Numbered from the stretch's first letter, positions 38,524 through 58,135 are shown. The stretch is DNA of 64,000 nucleotides from Setaria digitata (GCA_003640385.1 RCAB01000158.1:62001-126000), one strand, 5' to 3'. The notes: generated from the letters alone by a model not told the origin. Translations and numbers: made by a program.

Positions 38524-41498
38524 AAAAAACGAAGAATTAAGCTAGCTAGACTGTTAGGGATGAAGCTTAATTGAGAGACCTGAAATTACATACATGCAAT
38601 ATTATACAACGATTGTTCGAAATTTCAAAGTAAGGGGAGGAGAGGTAGAATGAAAGATACATGTCCTATTTTGTTGAGAAAGTTAGCTGAAAACGTAGAT
38701 TAATCAAGGATTATATCCAGGAAAAGGGACCGTCTCTGTCTCACTCCTCTCGCAAATCCTTTTTGGATGAACTTTCAGCAAGAAATAACTTGTAAATATT
38801 CATTCTTTCTAATTTATCCGATTTATACCTACCTGTACATGTGTTCTTTTTTTCAATCTATTCCTAAAATCTCACTTATCCATGTGATTGTACCGACAAT
38901 TGTTCCAGCTATGATTTTCACGTTGAATATACGTAACGTACGTTTAGTTCATTCGATATCAGCTGAGCGATAGAGAAAAAGTAGAAAAAAAAAAAAATAG
39001 GAGGGAAATGTAATGACAAGAAAGTAAGCAAAGCTTTTGCTTGGAAGGGAAGATAAAAATCAATTGTGTCAGCTAGATAGATTTAGAATTAAAAGCAAGC
39101 TAAAGCATAGCTTCCATATTGACACTTATTATAATTGTCACCACCTGTCAACGGGAACAACTAATGAACTAGGCTAAAATGGGTTAAAAGCCTTAAAAAT
39201 TAGCCATGAAAATTTTGGGGATATCCTTTAAAGCCATTTCATCTTCATTCATAATAAACTTTAGAATCAATTCCTTCTTTTTTTTCGCTTTTTTTTTTTT
39301 CCCCTCTCCCTCTCTCTGTCTCTCTCTCTCTCTCTCTCCCATTAGAATTTAGCTATGTAATAATTAGTTTTTAATGTTTAGACTACTTCAAATGAAAATA
39401 CGAAAACACTTCGCAATCACAACAGGCTATTTCAAGTAGAATTTTAGCAGAGTAATGAAGGAGAAAATTGTTATAATAAAATTAGCAAAATTAACAAACA
39501 AATGGAATTTAACTAGCTGAAGTGTTAGTGTAGCTACTCTTTTCAAAACAGGAATTATTTGTAAAAATAGCAAAGAGTATAAAGAGAGAAAATGTTTTGA
39601 AGATTTTTAAGATTTTATTTCACTAAAATTATGCAAAAAAAAAAAAGCCTCAAATAGACTAATAAAAATTGTATTTCATTACTTTTACCGGTAGCAAAAT
39701 ATTACTTATTAGAGAAAGTAAATTTATGTCTGTGTGAGAAATTTGAAATAGTTTTATAGAAATACAGTAAAAAAATTTATTAATATTTTTCCATTCCTTC
39801 GATTTAACTTCCAATTTAAAGAAGTTTTTATTTGAATAATCAATTTTTTTTTTATCAATTTCATTGAATATAAAGTAATTCTAATTAGTTATGATCCAAT
39901 TCCTATCTCACATGCATTAAATGTTCACCAAATAATTATTACTTAGTAACACTATCGCCATAATCGAGCAGATTATCGTGATTTCAGTTGATGAAGTGCA
40001 AACTTTGTGAAGAAATGCAAATATCATAACATCATTACAGTAATATTTCAGTATTACAGTAATACTTTAGATTTTACTGTAACTTACTCAGCCTCGTGGC
40101 TGTGTTTGAAAAGTAGAACAATCTTACAGTAATTAATTAATTAGCGAGACACATGCAGGTTATCGTGAGAGTGATGAGACGAAAGCATGACAGTACTGAT
40201 GATCGAAAATGAATGAATGTCTTAGAAAGATTGACTGAATCTTTGTTAGAGTTGTTTAAAATCAAATCAACAAGAAGAATGAAGCATAAGTGATGGGCAC
40301 TGAGAGGAAGTAAGTGCTTCTCAGATGTAAAATTCTTTTCAGCCTAGGCTTCTTCTCACTCTTGTCTAATTGCCCTCAAACAACCTACAGCAAATGCAGA
40401 TTCATTCATAAAATTACGAGAAAAAAAAAAGGAAAAAGAGAAGAAGACAGTAAATCCTCTCTTTTGTGGCTACAACTATTAAGTCAAGGTGATAATAGTT
40501 CAGCTCTCTTTTGGATAAATCATTACGAAATGTTATTTAGTTAAATTTAGCCACAAATTTATCATTCTTCTACTACCAACATCCTCATCAACATCACAAT
40601 GATTGTAACATCTAAATGAGCCTAGTAAACATTACGAATTCCTAAGAATGTATCATGAGAAGCTAAATGTCCTGCTGGCCAAAAACGAAGATACGAGAGC
40701 CACTTGGAGATTCCTTCTACATTTGTACAATGCGAGTAATAAACCTCTTATTGCATACTGCACCTAACGTACTGTAACGCAAGGCCAAAAAAGTTGAGGT
40801 ACTGTAGTAACAAAGTGCAAAACAGCTCTGGCCGTAACAGTAGCACTACTTAGTGAATGTAATTAAGCTGCAAAAATATGAACGGAAAATTTTCGCGTCA
40901 TTTCACGTATCATTTCAAATTAATCCATGCGCCGCCAACCTTCCTGACAATACTACCACCCTAAATCGTTGAGTGTTTACGGTGCAGCGCTATATTTTCA
41001 GAGGCTATTTTTACAGGTGGTTTAGTGTTTTAAGGAAGGACTATTTTGGTTGATTGAGATTGATGCAGTGGGAACGGTAATGAAAATTCATAGTAAGTTC
41101 TAATCCGTTAGAAAAAAAAAAAAAAAAAAAAATCTCATAAGACGATAAATTTTAGAGAAAGAGAGAAAGAAAGAAAGAAAAAAGAACTATGGGAAATTTT
41201 TCTGGCAGTGATAAATAAATGGAGTAATTAATTTTGATTTTTCATCAATTTGTAATTTTTTTTTTTTCTTTTGTCATTATAATCATTGCAATATTTAAGT
41301 GTTGTTTTAGTTTTTTCTTTTTTGCTTGTTATTTTAGTCAAGTCAATTAATTAAAAGTGCAATTCGAAAGTTGTTTCCATTACAGATCGATTGTTTCTTT
41401 TTCTTGACTTGTTTTTGATTCAGTTCTTAGATTGCCATTTTTGTAATGTAGGTGATTCAGATGAACGAAAGGATGATCTAGGAAGAAAGAAGAGGACG

Positions 41499-44400
41499 AT
41501 GAGTGAAGTGGAAAACGAGAAGAATTCATCATCACCACTTATCCTAATGGAGGGAACACTTGAAAAATTGAAAGAACGAGAATTTCCATGGATTCTTTCC
41601 GGCAAAAATTCCTCGGTAAGTTAGACGGATTTATGTAGATGAAATGAATGTACAATTTATTCAAACATTGCTTTTTGGTGTTCCATTCACGTACCTGGAA
41701 AAAATTTATATATTCGGTAAAAATTAATCCCCATCATTTTGGATGAATGCAAGTTAATTTCATGAAGCAATTTTGAACTTTTGCTTACTGATTTCATAAG
41801 TCTGCTTTTGCTCGTTAATAAAAATTCAGTTTTGCTACATCTCTCCTTCCGCTGTATGGTTTAAAATTCGAGAACAGTGATTTATTGATGTTGTATTACA
41901 TTCTTATTCATGATCTAGAAAACGTGGGTGCTTCGGTACTATGTGCTTCGGCATGCAGACGTTCCTGATCCAGATGCATTTTTGTTAGAACAACATGAGG
42001 ATTGTATGCCTTTCTCAAAAGTGCGTAAAACTTTGGATTTGCGACGTGTTCTGCAGGTATGATTGTGTGTTTTCTCGTGAAATTTTCATTTGGACCAGGG
42101 GCTTTGTCTATTCATTAATTGCTTTTGAACTGAGTATAGCTATTTATATGTTTCACTGTAGGAGGAATTATATGTCATTACTTCTGTCACATTCATTCCA
42201 TTAATTGTTCGGAATTTATGTAATGCTTTTCATAGCACATAGTTTCCAGGTTGACACGAATATTTCGCTGAAAGTCAGAAGCCAAAATTGGATTCTTGCC
42301 ATTCATTACAAAACAAAGCATGGTAGGAAGTTGAAAGTTCTTTATTTGGCTGCCCACAGTGAAACCGTAAGTTGGTGCTCCTTCATTTTTACTGTTATAT
42401 TTTGAGAAATCATATTATATATCCCACTGAGGGTGATTTTGCTTTGAAAAACATTTTGCTTTCCCTCTCCTTGTATTGTTTAGCTTCAACATAATTTAGG
42501 AGATGAATTTGTGGATTACGAAATTATGCTATGCTTGTAAACTTGAGAAGCAGGATGATGAGGATCGTCGACTTGTTCCAAGTAATGCTGAATTATTTTT
42601 GCAAAAAGAATAACCTTTATCTTCTACCATATGTTTACCTGTTAGGAATGTGGAAGCTGAAACTGTAATTTGGTAGTTGTGTAGTTTTCAGTGCTGAGAG
42701 AAACTACTGCAGATGAAAGTGGAAATGAATTCGCATGTGCAGCAGGTCATTTGAATAGCCGTTATTGCACTGATGATAGTTCTGTGGTTTGTTTTAATCC
42801 CTCAGTGACGATATCTAGTTATTCCATTGTTTTCATATGGCTAAGAGAGCAAAGATGACTGCAAATAGACTGATCCTGAAGTGGTCCAATTAGTGAATGG
42901 TCGTACTTTAGTAATGCTGTGTACCATGGTAGTTTTATCACTGTGACTGTTTTACATTTTAAAAATTGGGGTTCTTTATCACTTTCGTTTTTATTTCTGT
43001 CTGTTTTGCTCTTTCATGTTTCGCTTCATTGGATAATTTGTATCTGTATCGGGTAGTAACTTCAGCTATATAAAAGTACGCAAATTTAGCAAGTCGAGTC
43101 GGTGAAATTGCCAACTATCAGTACTAATAATGTCAGTTATGCAGACCCCGCAAGTACTCATGCTTATATACGTTTGAAAGATTGCTCATCAACGCATTCA
43201 TTAGGTAAGTACTTTATGATTTTGTTTTCATATTTTACTTGTTCCCATATGTCAGGAATTATTTCTGGCATTCAAATGAATAGTTTTTTGGTCATGTATT
43301 GGGATAATTTTTTTTTCAGGAAGCAGCTCAGCGTCTTTGACCTCAAGTATCACAACTAATTCATCTACTACTTTGGATCATTCCATGCCCGAAAATCTTT
43401 CTTTGAAAAACTCATTCCTGGTCCCCCCTCCTATGTGAGTTTATATAATACCTATGTGAGAAATGTTAACTGTAAATATTCACATCCATTTGTCATAATT
43501 TTTTATTTATTTTTGTCACAGTTTGTTTCCATGCAGAGGTATATTTAAAGTTAAAACTTTAGACCACCTAAACCTGGTCATGGCTTACGAATAAAGAGAA
43601 ACGGAAACCTCATTTCTGATTCAGGTATTGCTTTTAAAGAGTATAGTATTGGATAGTAATACTGTTCCATTAATTCATTTATTCTGTTCTTGATGAAAGA
43701 AGTGTTAGACTGTTCCGAATTTGCGTTTTGCATGCTGTGGACAAGATTAGAAGATGACTCCTGAAACATATTTTTATAGAGATTCAAAAACTTGTTGGAG
43801 ATTCCGGAATAAAATGGTTGGCGTAGGTTGGAGGCACCTTGTTCATTACTGGTTGTGCTTCTAGGTAGATATATTTTGGACCAGCCACTCACTCCTCCTG
43901 ATATTAGCGAGGTTCTTGGTGTAAAAACGGAAGGCTGGAGCAACGAAACAGTTCGTCCGTATGTGATTTTTTCTCTTTGGCTCATGATTTAATCCAAGCC
44001 ATTTAATTATTTTTCAATAAATTTTTAGGGATATGATGATATGCTTAAACGATGAAAATGAAACTCTTTTGTCTCTTGATTCTTCTTTAACGCCTATTGT
44101 TTCTGATTCGAAAGCCCCCAAACCATTTCCACGTCGCCGTAATTTTCGTAACATCCCTCCTGAGGTAAACTGTTCAATTCATGCTCAGGATATTTATAAA
44201 TTGAATTATCAGTATTATTTCTTGATTTTTATCTTTAATATTTCGATCATCGAGCTATTTATTTAATATCCTAATTATTATTTCAGTTTACATTTATAAA
44301 AAATCGAATAATTCCAGGTGGACCGATCCTGTAAACCGATCAGCAAAAATCGGAGCAGATATATTATTGTGAATACTGGCCAGGAAAAAGATAAAATTGA

Positions 44401-45423
44401 TGATTGGCAAAATAAGTAAAAAAAAGTTTCTATTGTTCCGAGGATTTTGATAACACAGCATTGTTTAGCTATAACTTTTTCAAATTTTCTCATTTGGCGG
44501 TTCAGGGCACAATAGTTGGGGATGTATCTGACCTTTTTTAATTTCGTGCATTTTCTCAGAACTAATTAAAAGATAAGGCAGCAGATAGGAATCGAAAATG
44601 AAATTTGCTTGTGGGTGATAGATATCAAAATTTCTATCGAAGCGTTTGGCAGTTTTTTAATAACTCTAACCATATGCGATTAATCATGATCTTGAATTCA
44701 AAAAATTTTCTGTTTAGGAAAAGAGAAAGCTCTACAGCTCGATTTTTACGGACTAATCCTTCACGTGAGCAGCCTTTACATCCGGTAGCGCTGCAGAATA
44801 AACACGTAAGACGAGGAATTCCTTCTTTAGAACGTTTTGTTACATTCATGAAATAATTCTGGCCAAGGTCCAAATTATCACATACTTATAGTAAGTATTC
44901 CTTAAAAAAAAGTGGTTAAATAATCTTTTTCAGGTTTCAGTTGGTCAAGAAGCTTTGTACGGTAATGAATCTATGAGAATTACGAATGATACATTAGATT
45001 ATCTTGATCCAGTGAGGGAACCATTAACACGTTCATCATCGTTTACAAAACCTTCACAGCGGGCGAAAGCAATCTGCGCTACGGAATATACACAAATTGA
45101 TGAAGAAAGCACAAAGGTTTTTTTTTCTTTTTCCTCAAAAAACTTATGATATACAGAAGTCTCCTCGTAGATGAATAGGTTACTGCTTAATTCTGAAAAT
45201 GTACGAAGTTATTTCTCTCCATTTGTCTCATAGCTAGTACCTGGAACATGTTAAATTGTCAGTCAGTCTAATTCAGAGTTAACATTTTATCTAACCTAGA
45301 AGATACTGCGAGTACCTTTTACAGTGCGGGGTTTTGATGCAAAAAGTTTTAAAATTGCTTCAGGCAGTTTTGGAAGCCAATGTGCGACAAGACGAATTGC
45401 GGCGTCACGGCTTTTCAGTCTAA
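41499..45423 (+). CDS. soc-1: Gab/DOS/SOC-1-type PH-domain docking adaptor
   Basis: Fourteen exons: 41499-41615, 41919-42056, 42250-42366, 42500-42581, 42692-42786, 43090-43204, 43320-43434, 43563-43624, 43865-43958, 44029-44164, 44318-44415, 44718-44805, 44934-45116, 45364-45423. They total 1500 nt (499 aa). Residues about 17-150 form a PH domain (EGTLEKL, WVLRYYVL, LAAHSETEMNLWITKL). The rest looks disordered, Ser/Thr/Pro-rich, with VPPPIPPKPG (Grb2 N-SH3 type), PPEVDRSCKP near 357 (the P-x-V-D-R-x-x-K-P ligand of the Grb2 C-SH3) and tyrosines in hydrophobic contexts (AYIRL, RYIIV, EYTQID). The tail around EYTQIDEESTKAVLEANVRQ resembles the Gab C-terminal SHP2-binding region. Gab proteins are docked at receptor tyrosine kinases by Grb2 and bind SHP2 and PI3K. 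The start is the first ATG after a likely trans-splice acceptor near 41450; an upstream coding exon is possible because the frame is open to that acceptor. Confidence 0.85.
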
Positions 45424-45571
45424 CTTTTGATAGTTTTAACCACATTTTCTTAACTGATATATGGCAATCCTTGTTCTAGTTCTAGTTTATTGAGGTCTTC
45501 ATCGCTATATATTTATCCAAGTTGATATTGATTTTGAAGTGAGCAATCACTTCACAAAACACATTGCATAT

Positions 45572-45577
45572 AATAAA
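45572..45577 (+). terminator. Candidate polyadenylation signal of the Gab adaptor gene
   Basis: AATAAA 149 bases after the stop codon at 45423, followed by a T-rich stretch. Confidence 0.5.
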
Positions 45578-46815
45578 TATTTGATTTTAGCATTCTTCAA
45601 TTCAGCACTAAACAGAATGTTATTAAGCTTTCGTAACTGTATATAATGACGAAAAGTCGACAGTTAGTCTTTAGAAAACCTGTAATTTTGTAGTACCGAA
45701 GATGCAAGTTGGACTGTTTTGTATCTTGCTTAGCAATTAATTCAGGACAAGTTTTGCGTTTAGGCTTATAAGCTGGTTTGTTTTTTTTTTTTTTTTTCTT
45801 CAGAATTTGTTGGTTCTATATTATGGGTAGAAAGGCATTTCGTTCTGTCCAGCATCACATATCTTTACACATAAATCATAATATAATGTGCCTTTAGATG
45901 TTACTGATAAAATTGTGCTATTTTTCAAATAAATTTCATTATCAAAACGTTTTTATTTGCAGTGAAAAAAAAAAAAAAAAAAAAAAAAGAATGGCATTAG
46001 AAGGGGTAAGAATGTGAGGAAAGGAAGAGACGACGTAATTTCATGATTGGCTTATTGTAGATTTTTCTGCGCTGAATTTTTATGAAAGGATAAATTTTTC
46101 TGCTATAGCGACTTTGCCTTTGTTAATTTTGATTCGCTGAAGGATGAAAGTACGAGGATTAAGCAGTGGTGCTATACTATCTCAATCCATTTTCCCATTC
46201 AGCATTACTGATTGTTTAGGAACGAACATTCTCCGAAAGTTAAATCTATTCTGCTGATTTAGGCATCAAGAACCTGATTTTAGGCGTTAAGGAACTATGG
46301 GGCATGTGGCTTTTTTTTTTTAGGAAGTCAAATTTTTCCTACAATTGATAACCATCGATTTCGCTAGTAAAAAGGAATTAGATTTTACAATTAAAAAATC
46401 AACGTGTTGCTTTCGTTCATTAAGCAAGAAGAGGAAAGATTTCAAATCATTTGCTATTGCAATACTGTAATATGAACCTTATGTAAGTAATGTTAATGAA
46501 ATATTCGTATAAATTAAGACAATCAGTGAAAAAATTAAGATTTTGACAGTTAAGAAAAAAAGAACCAAAATTACGCTTAGCAGCTTAATTACAATTCCTT
46601 TTATCAAGAAATCCACAAAAAAAAAAAAAAAAAAGAAAAAATGGAAGGAAAATTGTGGTTCAACTTCTTTTTCGTTTATAAATTGCAAAAATAAATGATA
46701 AGAAATAGAATGTTTGTTGCTATATTGCATGTTCCACCTCTATGATCAACCGGTTTTCCGTAAATCTCTTAACGGTTCCTGCTTTACCTACTTGTTCATT
46801 ACACCTGGCCTACAT

Positions 46816-46822
46816 TATAAAA
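46816..46822 (+). promoter_or_regulatory. TATA-like box of the collagen gene
   Basis: TATAAAA lies 46 bases upstream of the collagen ATG. Highly expressed nematode collagen genes often have such a box at this distance. A trans-splice-like acceptor (CATTAAG) directly precedes the ATG. Confidence 0.55.
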
Positions 46823-46867
46823 TGATCCATTCGAATAGGCTAACTGTTGCAGTTCTCATTCATTAAG

Positions 46868-48343
46868 ATGTCAAAGGCAGTAGCACATCTATCCAGTTGC
46901 ATTTCGGTGATCGGAATTGCGGCATGTTTCGTCTATATTCCGTATCTGATCGGACGTATGGAAGATATTCGCAGTACACTTGCTGTCAAAATGGATCTTT
47001 TTCGTGTAATTAATGATAGTTCAGATTATTTTTTGTTGCTAAAATGAATGGAAAGGAAAAATTAAATGAAAATTGACTTTTTGAAATTTAAAATAACTTC
47101 GTAATTTTACGAAAGTTGAAATACTATAATTTCATTTATTCAGTAATGCTTAGTGCTAATAACTTCTTTGAAATTAAATTGTATGCAAATCAATTATATG
47201 CATATAATAAATAATTACAGTAAGGTGTGGAAATTAATTATAGGTACTGGAGAATGAAGTATGGAATGAAATGATGTTTAGTCGTGGTAGCATGCAGCAT
47301 AATCGTAAAGAACGTCAGGCGGAACCAGTCTGCTACTGTGACACTGGAGATCGATGTCCACCAGGACCTCCTGGAAAACCTGGACCACCAGGAATGCCAG
47401 GAGCTCCAGGAGCACCCGGTCAAAGAGGTGTTTCCTTTTCTTCTACACTTATCAGCGTAATAATGATTTTTACAACCGAATATTTGAAATATCGAATATT
47501 TTTAATTTGAATTATCATAAAAGGATCAATTCACTTCTCACCAATTCGCATTCTTATCAAATTATCATCTGTAGTTCCTGTGTTTCAGGTGAACCAGGTT
47601 TACCGGGTATTGTACCACCAATGAGTTTCCAACCAGCGGTCGGTTGTAAACAGTGCCCACCGGGACCAATTGGACAACCAGGGCCACGAGGACCAATAGG
47701 ACCACCTGGTGAGAAAGGACAGCCAGGCAATCCAGGACAAGATGGTCGTCCAGGCAATAACGGGCCACCAGGACCTCCCGGACCTCCTGGTAAACATAAT
47801 GCTTTTAAAATTCACATAATTTTAGGGAACTCTGCTTTGACAATGGATATAAAAGGAATTACAAAACACTTGGTTATACTTACCACTTGTGTTTCAGGTC
47901 AACCTGGACAAGATGGTAAGCCAGGTCAGCCAGGTCAACCGGGAAGTGAAGGTGTTGTTGGACGCAAAGGACCTCGTGGTCCACCAGGTCCACCTGGACA
48001 GCACGGTCCGAAAGGCCAACCCGGACCTCCTGGTAGTCCAGGACAACCCGGACAACCTGGTTCTCAAGGACATCCGGGAGAAGTAAGTTCAGTTTAAAAC
48101 ATCGGAAACATACTAGCTTAATTCCTGTTCACAGTCTGAATTTCAAATTTAAATCAAACTTGAAAATTTCCGATTTAACTCTAAATATTGCAGCCTGGCA
48201 GAGACGGTGGACCGGGATTGCATGGACCACCAGGAACTCCAGGACCACCAGGAGCTCCTGGAAAAGATGCAGCATACTGTCCTTGTCCAAAACGAGCAAT
48301 GTCAGTGCTTGTTAAAGCAGCTAAAGCTAAAACCAAACTTTAA
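46868..48343 (+). CDS. Cuticle collagen
   Basis: Exons: 46868-47005, 47244-47427, 47589-47789, 47898-48082 and 48194-48343, giving 285 aa. The N-terminus has a hydrophobic anchor (about residues 8-28) and the nematode cuticle collagen N-terminal domain with [10 protein letters not shown] basic site (NRKERQ) follows, like the subtilisin-type processing site in this family. Then come Gly-X-Y repeats broken at typical places and bordered by Cys clusters ([17 protein letters not shown]). The tail after CPCPKR is short and Lys/Ala-rich. Such proteins are cleaved, trimerise through the Gly-X-Y regions and are cross-linked through Cys in the cuticle. Three of the four introns separate collagenous blocks. 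Nematodes have many paralogues and I cannot name the member. Confidence 0.95.
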
Positions 48344-48374
48344 ATGAGTATGCAAAAGGCGAGCATCTATCGAC

Positions 48375-48380
48375 AATAAA
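48375..48380 (+). terminator. Candidate polyadenylation signal of the collagen gene
   Basis: AATAAA 32 bases after the collagen stop codon; a second copy at 48453 could be used instead. Short 3' UTRs are usual for collagen genes. Confidence 0.5.
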
Positions 48381-49942
48381 TTCTGCAAACTTAACAGTCT
48401 TAACAATAATTTGCTCTCATATCTACTGGAAGCATTTTTTTTCTTCTTAAACAATAAAAGTTGATGAGCATTTTAGACAAAGAAAAAAAAAAAATACGAA
48501 AATTTGTGAAAATGCCAATAAAACACATACAATGAGAATGGAAATGACAAATAGTAATAATTGGTAACATTCAAAAAGATTGCAAAAAAAAAATACCGTA
48601 AAAGACAAATAATCACAATATGAGCACTTTATGATAAGATAATACAACATAGTATATAGTGCAGTGATTGATTTTTACATGAAAATTTCGAATCAGAAAA
48701 AAAGTAGCCGGATGAAGAATGCCTTTGGAAAAGTTTTCAAGTTCTGGACTCATGTTACTTTAAACTAATCGTATATTTCGACAGGAAGAAAATTTATTAC
48801 TTCAGTAAAACTAAATTAACTTTTCAACAGTATTTTCCTGTTCTGATGATGAATGAAACTAAAATTCAACAGATTTGGCTATATTAGGTGTTCGATTCAG
48901 GAAATATTTACGAAATCCGAATATATTATCTTTTTAAATGTATTATTATTTGCACAGCAATGATAGTATGAACGATTAGAGAAGAATCACTGTTAACATA
49001 ATAATGGAAAAAAAAAAAAGACAAATATCTGAAATATAATTGTCAATTTTAATTTAAAACCATGATTGATGATGAACAGTGGCAAAAAAGTTCGAATTAA
49101 TTTCTAGCTAAATTCTTATTGCAATTGTTTTCCACTTATTTCACATCCCACAAAATGAGATCATGTGATTAACTGTTAATCATATCGTATCAAACAGGTA
49201 CACAAAAGAACAAATAATTTTTTAAATAATTTGCTAGTTCTTCTTTCATGATTTATTTTCTTATTAAATCACATTAATTAATCAATTTATAATAATTACA
49301 TTGATATAAAAAAAAAATTTCAAAGCATTCAATTTGCACAAGAAGTAATAGAAAAAAAAAAAAGCAATTGCTGAATACAAAACAGTATGAAATGTGATCA
49401 TCAGATCAGAACAACACCAATCATTGCTGAAGTTTTTAAATTATTATTCTGTATCATCACTCTTCCCTAGCATTCTCCGAACAGTAAATGTTGTTTGATG
49501 AAAAAAAAAAAAAGTTTGAAAAATTTTTTTAAACTAAAATTAAATGTTCATAATTTGAAATGTTAAAACGTTCAACGAAGAGAGAATGCAAAATGTGAAA
49601 GAATAAAATCAATCAGTTCAGTTTAACTGATCAGTTGTTTTGAGGCTATTTCATCTTTCTTACTATCAATTTTCTCATTTCTTTCAGCAAATCCACTTTA
49701 CTACATCATTATCGGTAATGAAGTAATTAAAATTCATCAGTAATTAAAAAGCATTTCATTTCATCTAAAACGCAAAACTATCTAGCATACTAGATATTAT
49801 CTCCTAATGAACGTTTATTCGGGTAAAATGAATATGACAAAAAATTCATCAGCAATTGAAATGCTATTTTCTGAGAGATCTCTCCACGGTATCGTACAAG
49901 AGGGAGGGTAGTTGATCTGAGAAGCGAAAAATACGAAATAAT

Positions 49943-49984
49943 CTGACCGGAACGACCTGACCGGAACAACCTGATCGGAGCAAT
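49943..49984. repeat. 14-bp tandem repeat, three copies
   Basis: CTGACCGGAACGAC, CTGACCGGAACAAC and CTGATCGGAGCAAT stand head to tail. They are GC-richer than the surroundings and about 195 bases upstream of the TTLL5 trans-splice acceptor. Confidence 0.8.
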
Positions 49985-50178
49985 CTAACCCTCTCAGTTC
50001 TGCTCAATTGCCCGAGCCGTTTCACTCCTGGATGAATCTATTTCGTTTATTGTCGTCCAGAATTGAATGTTTCTTGGGATAGTTTGTGGCTGTCTTTCTT
50101 AAGTTGGGTTTTGATTGGGAAAAGAAGTGATAATGATGGGATGATGGTCGAGATTATTAAAGGTATATTTCAGGCTTC

Positions 50179-56531
<6,353 letters not shown>

Positions 56532-58120
56532 CTATTTTAAGCATACATATTGCATATAATTTGCCCATGTTGTTAATATTCTATTATGTTTGTCTTGAAC
56601 AAATGAGAATTTATTGCGAGAAACTTCCAGATAATAAGCCTTACCTTGCTTTTAAAGTTAGTCATAACTGAAATCAACTTCCATGAATTTGTTCGCAAGT
56701 AGTCCAGATTTAGATGTTTTAATGGAATTCATTTTTGGCATAACCCATTTTATGAACTCAACTGCCATTTCCTTTTAGTACTTCACTCGAAGCCTTCATC
56801 CGTTTCAAATTGCTGTCACTTTCCTGTCAGCATGTTCATTGCCAGTGTATTTTCCAAGTATCTTCCAATTTTTCCAACATTTTAACTGTTTATGTTGGAT
56901 GCAATAGTCCTTGGATGTTTTGGTACCTTATGAGAGGATTTGGAAGCTTTTAACTTAGCTTCATTAACTTCGAAAAATCTTTTACGCACTGGGAAACCCT
57001 TCGTTCAACACAGTTCCCAACATATATTTTGACTTGTTTTTTCCTTACCTTATTTTGTGTTGAGTGCACTCATGTTACTGGATTTCATTACTTATGTATA
57101 GTGTTTAATGGATGGTTGTGTCAGCGTAACAAGTATTTTTTTTTTCTCTCTCTCTCTTCAGGCTTTCAAATTCAACTTGACTGTAAAAAAAATACAAGTC
57201 CTGCTGTTGAAGTTAATGCAAAACTCTTCCTCATCATTCATTTATGCTCACATGCATATTTGCTTTTTAATATTGACCCATCCCATTTTTTTAATTTTTG
57301 CTTTCGTTTATTCTTTTTCACGTTTTCTTTTCGTTTATGTATACCACTTTTACTGTTACGTGTATTGGATTTCAGAATTTTTTTTTTTTTTTTTTTTCTC
57401 TTTTGGAACGGATCGTATGCGGGTTCGAATGTACAACTGAAATACGACGGTAACGATTACATGCTGACATTTGCTTTGCTTTTTTCAAAATGTATCCACT
57501 TAATTCTAAACTGTTGCATTTCACTTGATTATTTTCATGAACTAGTTTTTTTGCTCTGCTTTTTTGACAGGTTGAATAAAGTTGCTTGCTCAGAAAGCAA
57601 TCTGGCATTTTTTTTGTTACTATAATTGGACATAGAGTGAAACTATGACTATGATGGATTCAACAGAGATAGGTAGTGGTAACTAAAGCATACCTGAAAT
57701 AAAACAAATAAAAGAGAAAAGATCAGATATCTTGCAAGAATGTGGAACAACTTTCTGCTAGAATTTTCATTATGCATAGGCGACACTTTATCATCATAGT
57801 AACTCTTCGCTAATCATTCATTATCAGGTTAACACTCAGCCAAGAAAATAGAAATGTGCATTGTTGAAGGATATTCGAATTGATGAAATGGATCAATGAT
57901 AAGGAGTCAATGATATGATGAAAGCAATGATAACTGTTATCAACATGTCGTAATTATGTTGCACAACTTTTGCATACATACACAAGAAGTGTAGGAGGTT
58001 CGTACATGACAGCAATCAATAAGAGAGCCTCAGGTAGCTACTGACCACAGGTCAGGTAACCCCATCGCCAACCTGCTTGTCTCACAGCTTTCGAAACATT
58101 CCACACACTCACTAGGTTTG
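56532..58120. other. Intergenic region, TTLL5 / Hsp90
   Basis: About 1.6 kb. It holds an open frame of 198 codons (57029-57625) that is mostly Phe/Leu/Ser read from T-rich DNA, with no domain; I do not regard it as a gene. The right end merges into the Hsp90 promoter. Confidence 0.55.
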
Positions 58121-58135
58121 TCCCTCATTCTTTGC

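Larger units (their letters stand above)
34312..41498. other. Long divergent intergenic region, PLC-beta / Gab adaptor
   Basis: About 7.2 kb between outward-reading genes. It contains poly(A)/poly(T) runs, TC-rich tracts (35237-35268, 39300-39340), two local tandem repeat families and a duplicated assembly join, described separately. No open frame has splice partners or recognisable protein sequence. It probably holds promoters, 5' exons or enhancers of both genes, but none can be picked out by eye. Confidence 0.55.
45424..46867. other. 3' region of Gab gene and collagen upstream region
   Basis: About 1.4 kb, AT-rich, with poly(T) at 45780 and poly(A) at 45964 and 46617. It holds a polyadenylation signal at 45572 and a TATA-like box at 46816. 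No other gene is seen. Confidence 0.6.
48344..50178. other. Intergenic region, collagen / TTLL5
   Basis: About 1.8 kb of AT-rich DNA. It contains AATAAA at 48375 and 48453 (collagen 3' end) and a short 14-bp tandem repeat at 49943. A likely trans-splice acceptor TATATTTCAG ends near 50173, just before the TTLL5 start. No other gene is seen. Confidence 0.6.

Noticed and set aside
43522..43538. 17-nt microexon in the Gab gene
   Set aside because: Inclusion breaks the phase; skipping it joins VPPPI to PPKPG in frame.
43578..43985. 135-codon minus-strand frame
   Set aside because: It is the antisense of Gab adaptor exons 8-9 and their intron; the plus-strand exons keep phase and encode family motifs.
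47557..47815. Minus-strand frames across the collagen gene
   Set aside because: They are mirror images of the GC-rich Gly-X-Y repeats.
57029..57625. 198-codon open frame on the plus strand, upstream of Hsp90
   Set aside because: It is dominated by Phe, Leu and Ser from T-rich DNA, has no domain or splice support, and overlaps another open frame of equal quality in a different phase.
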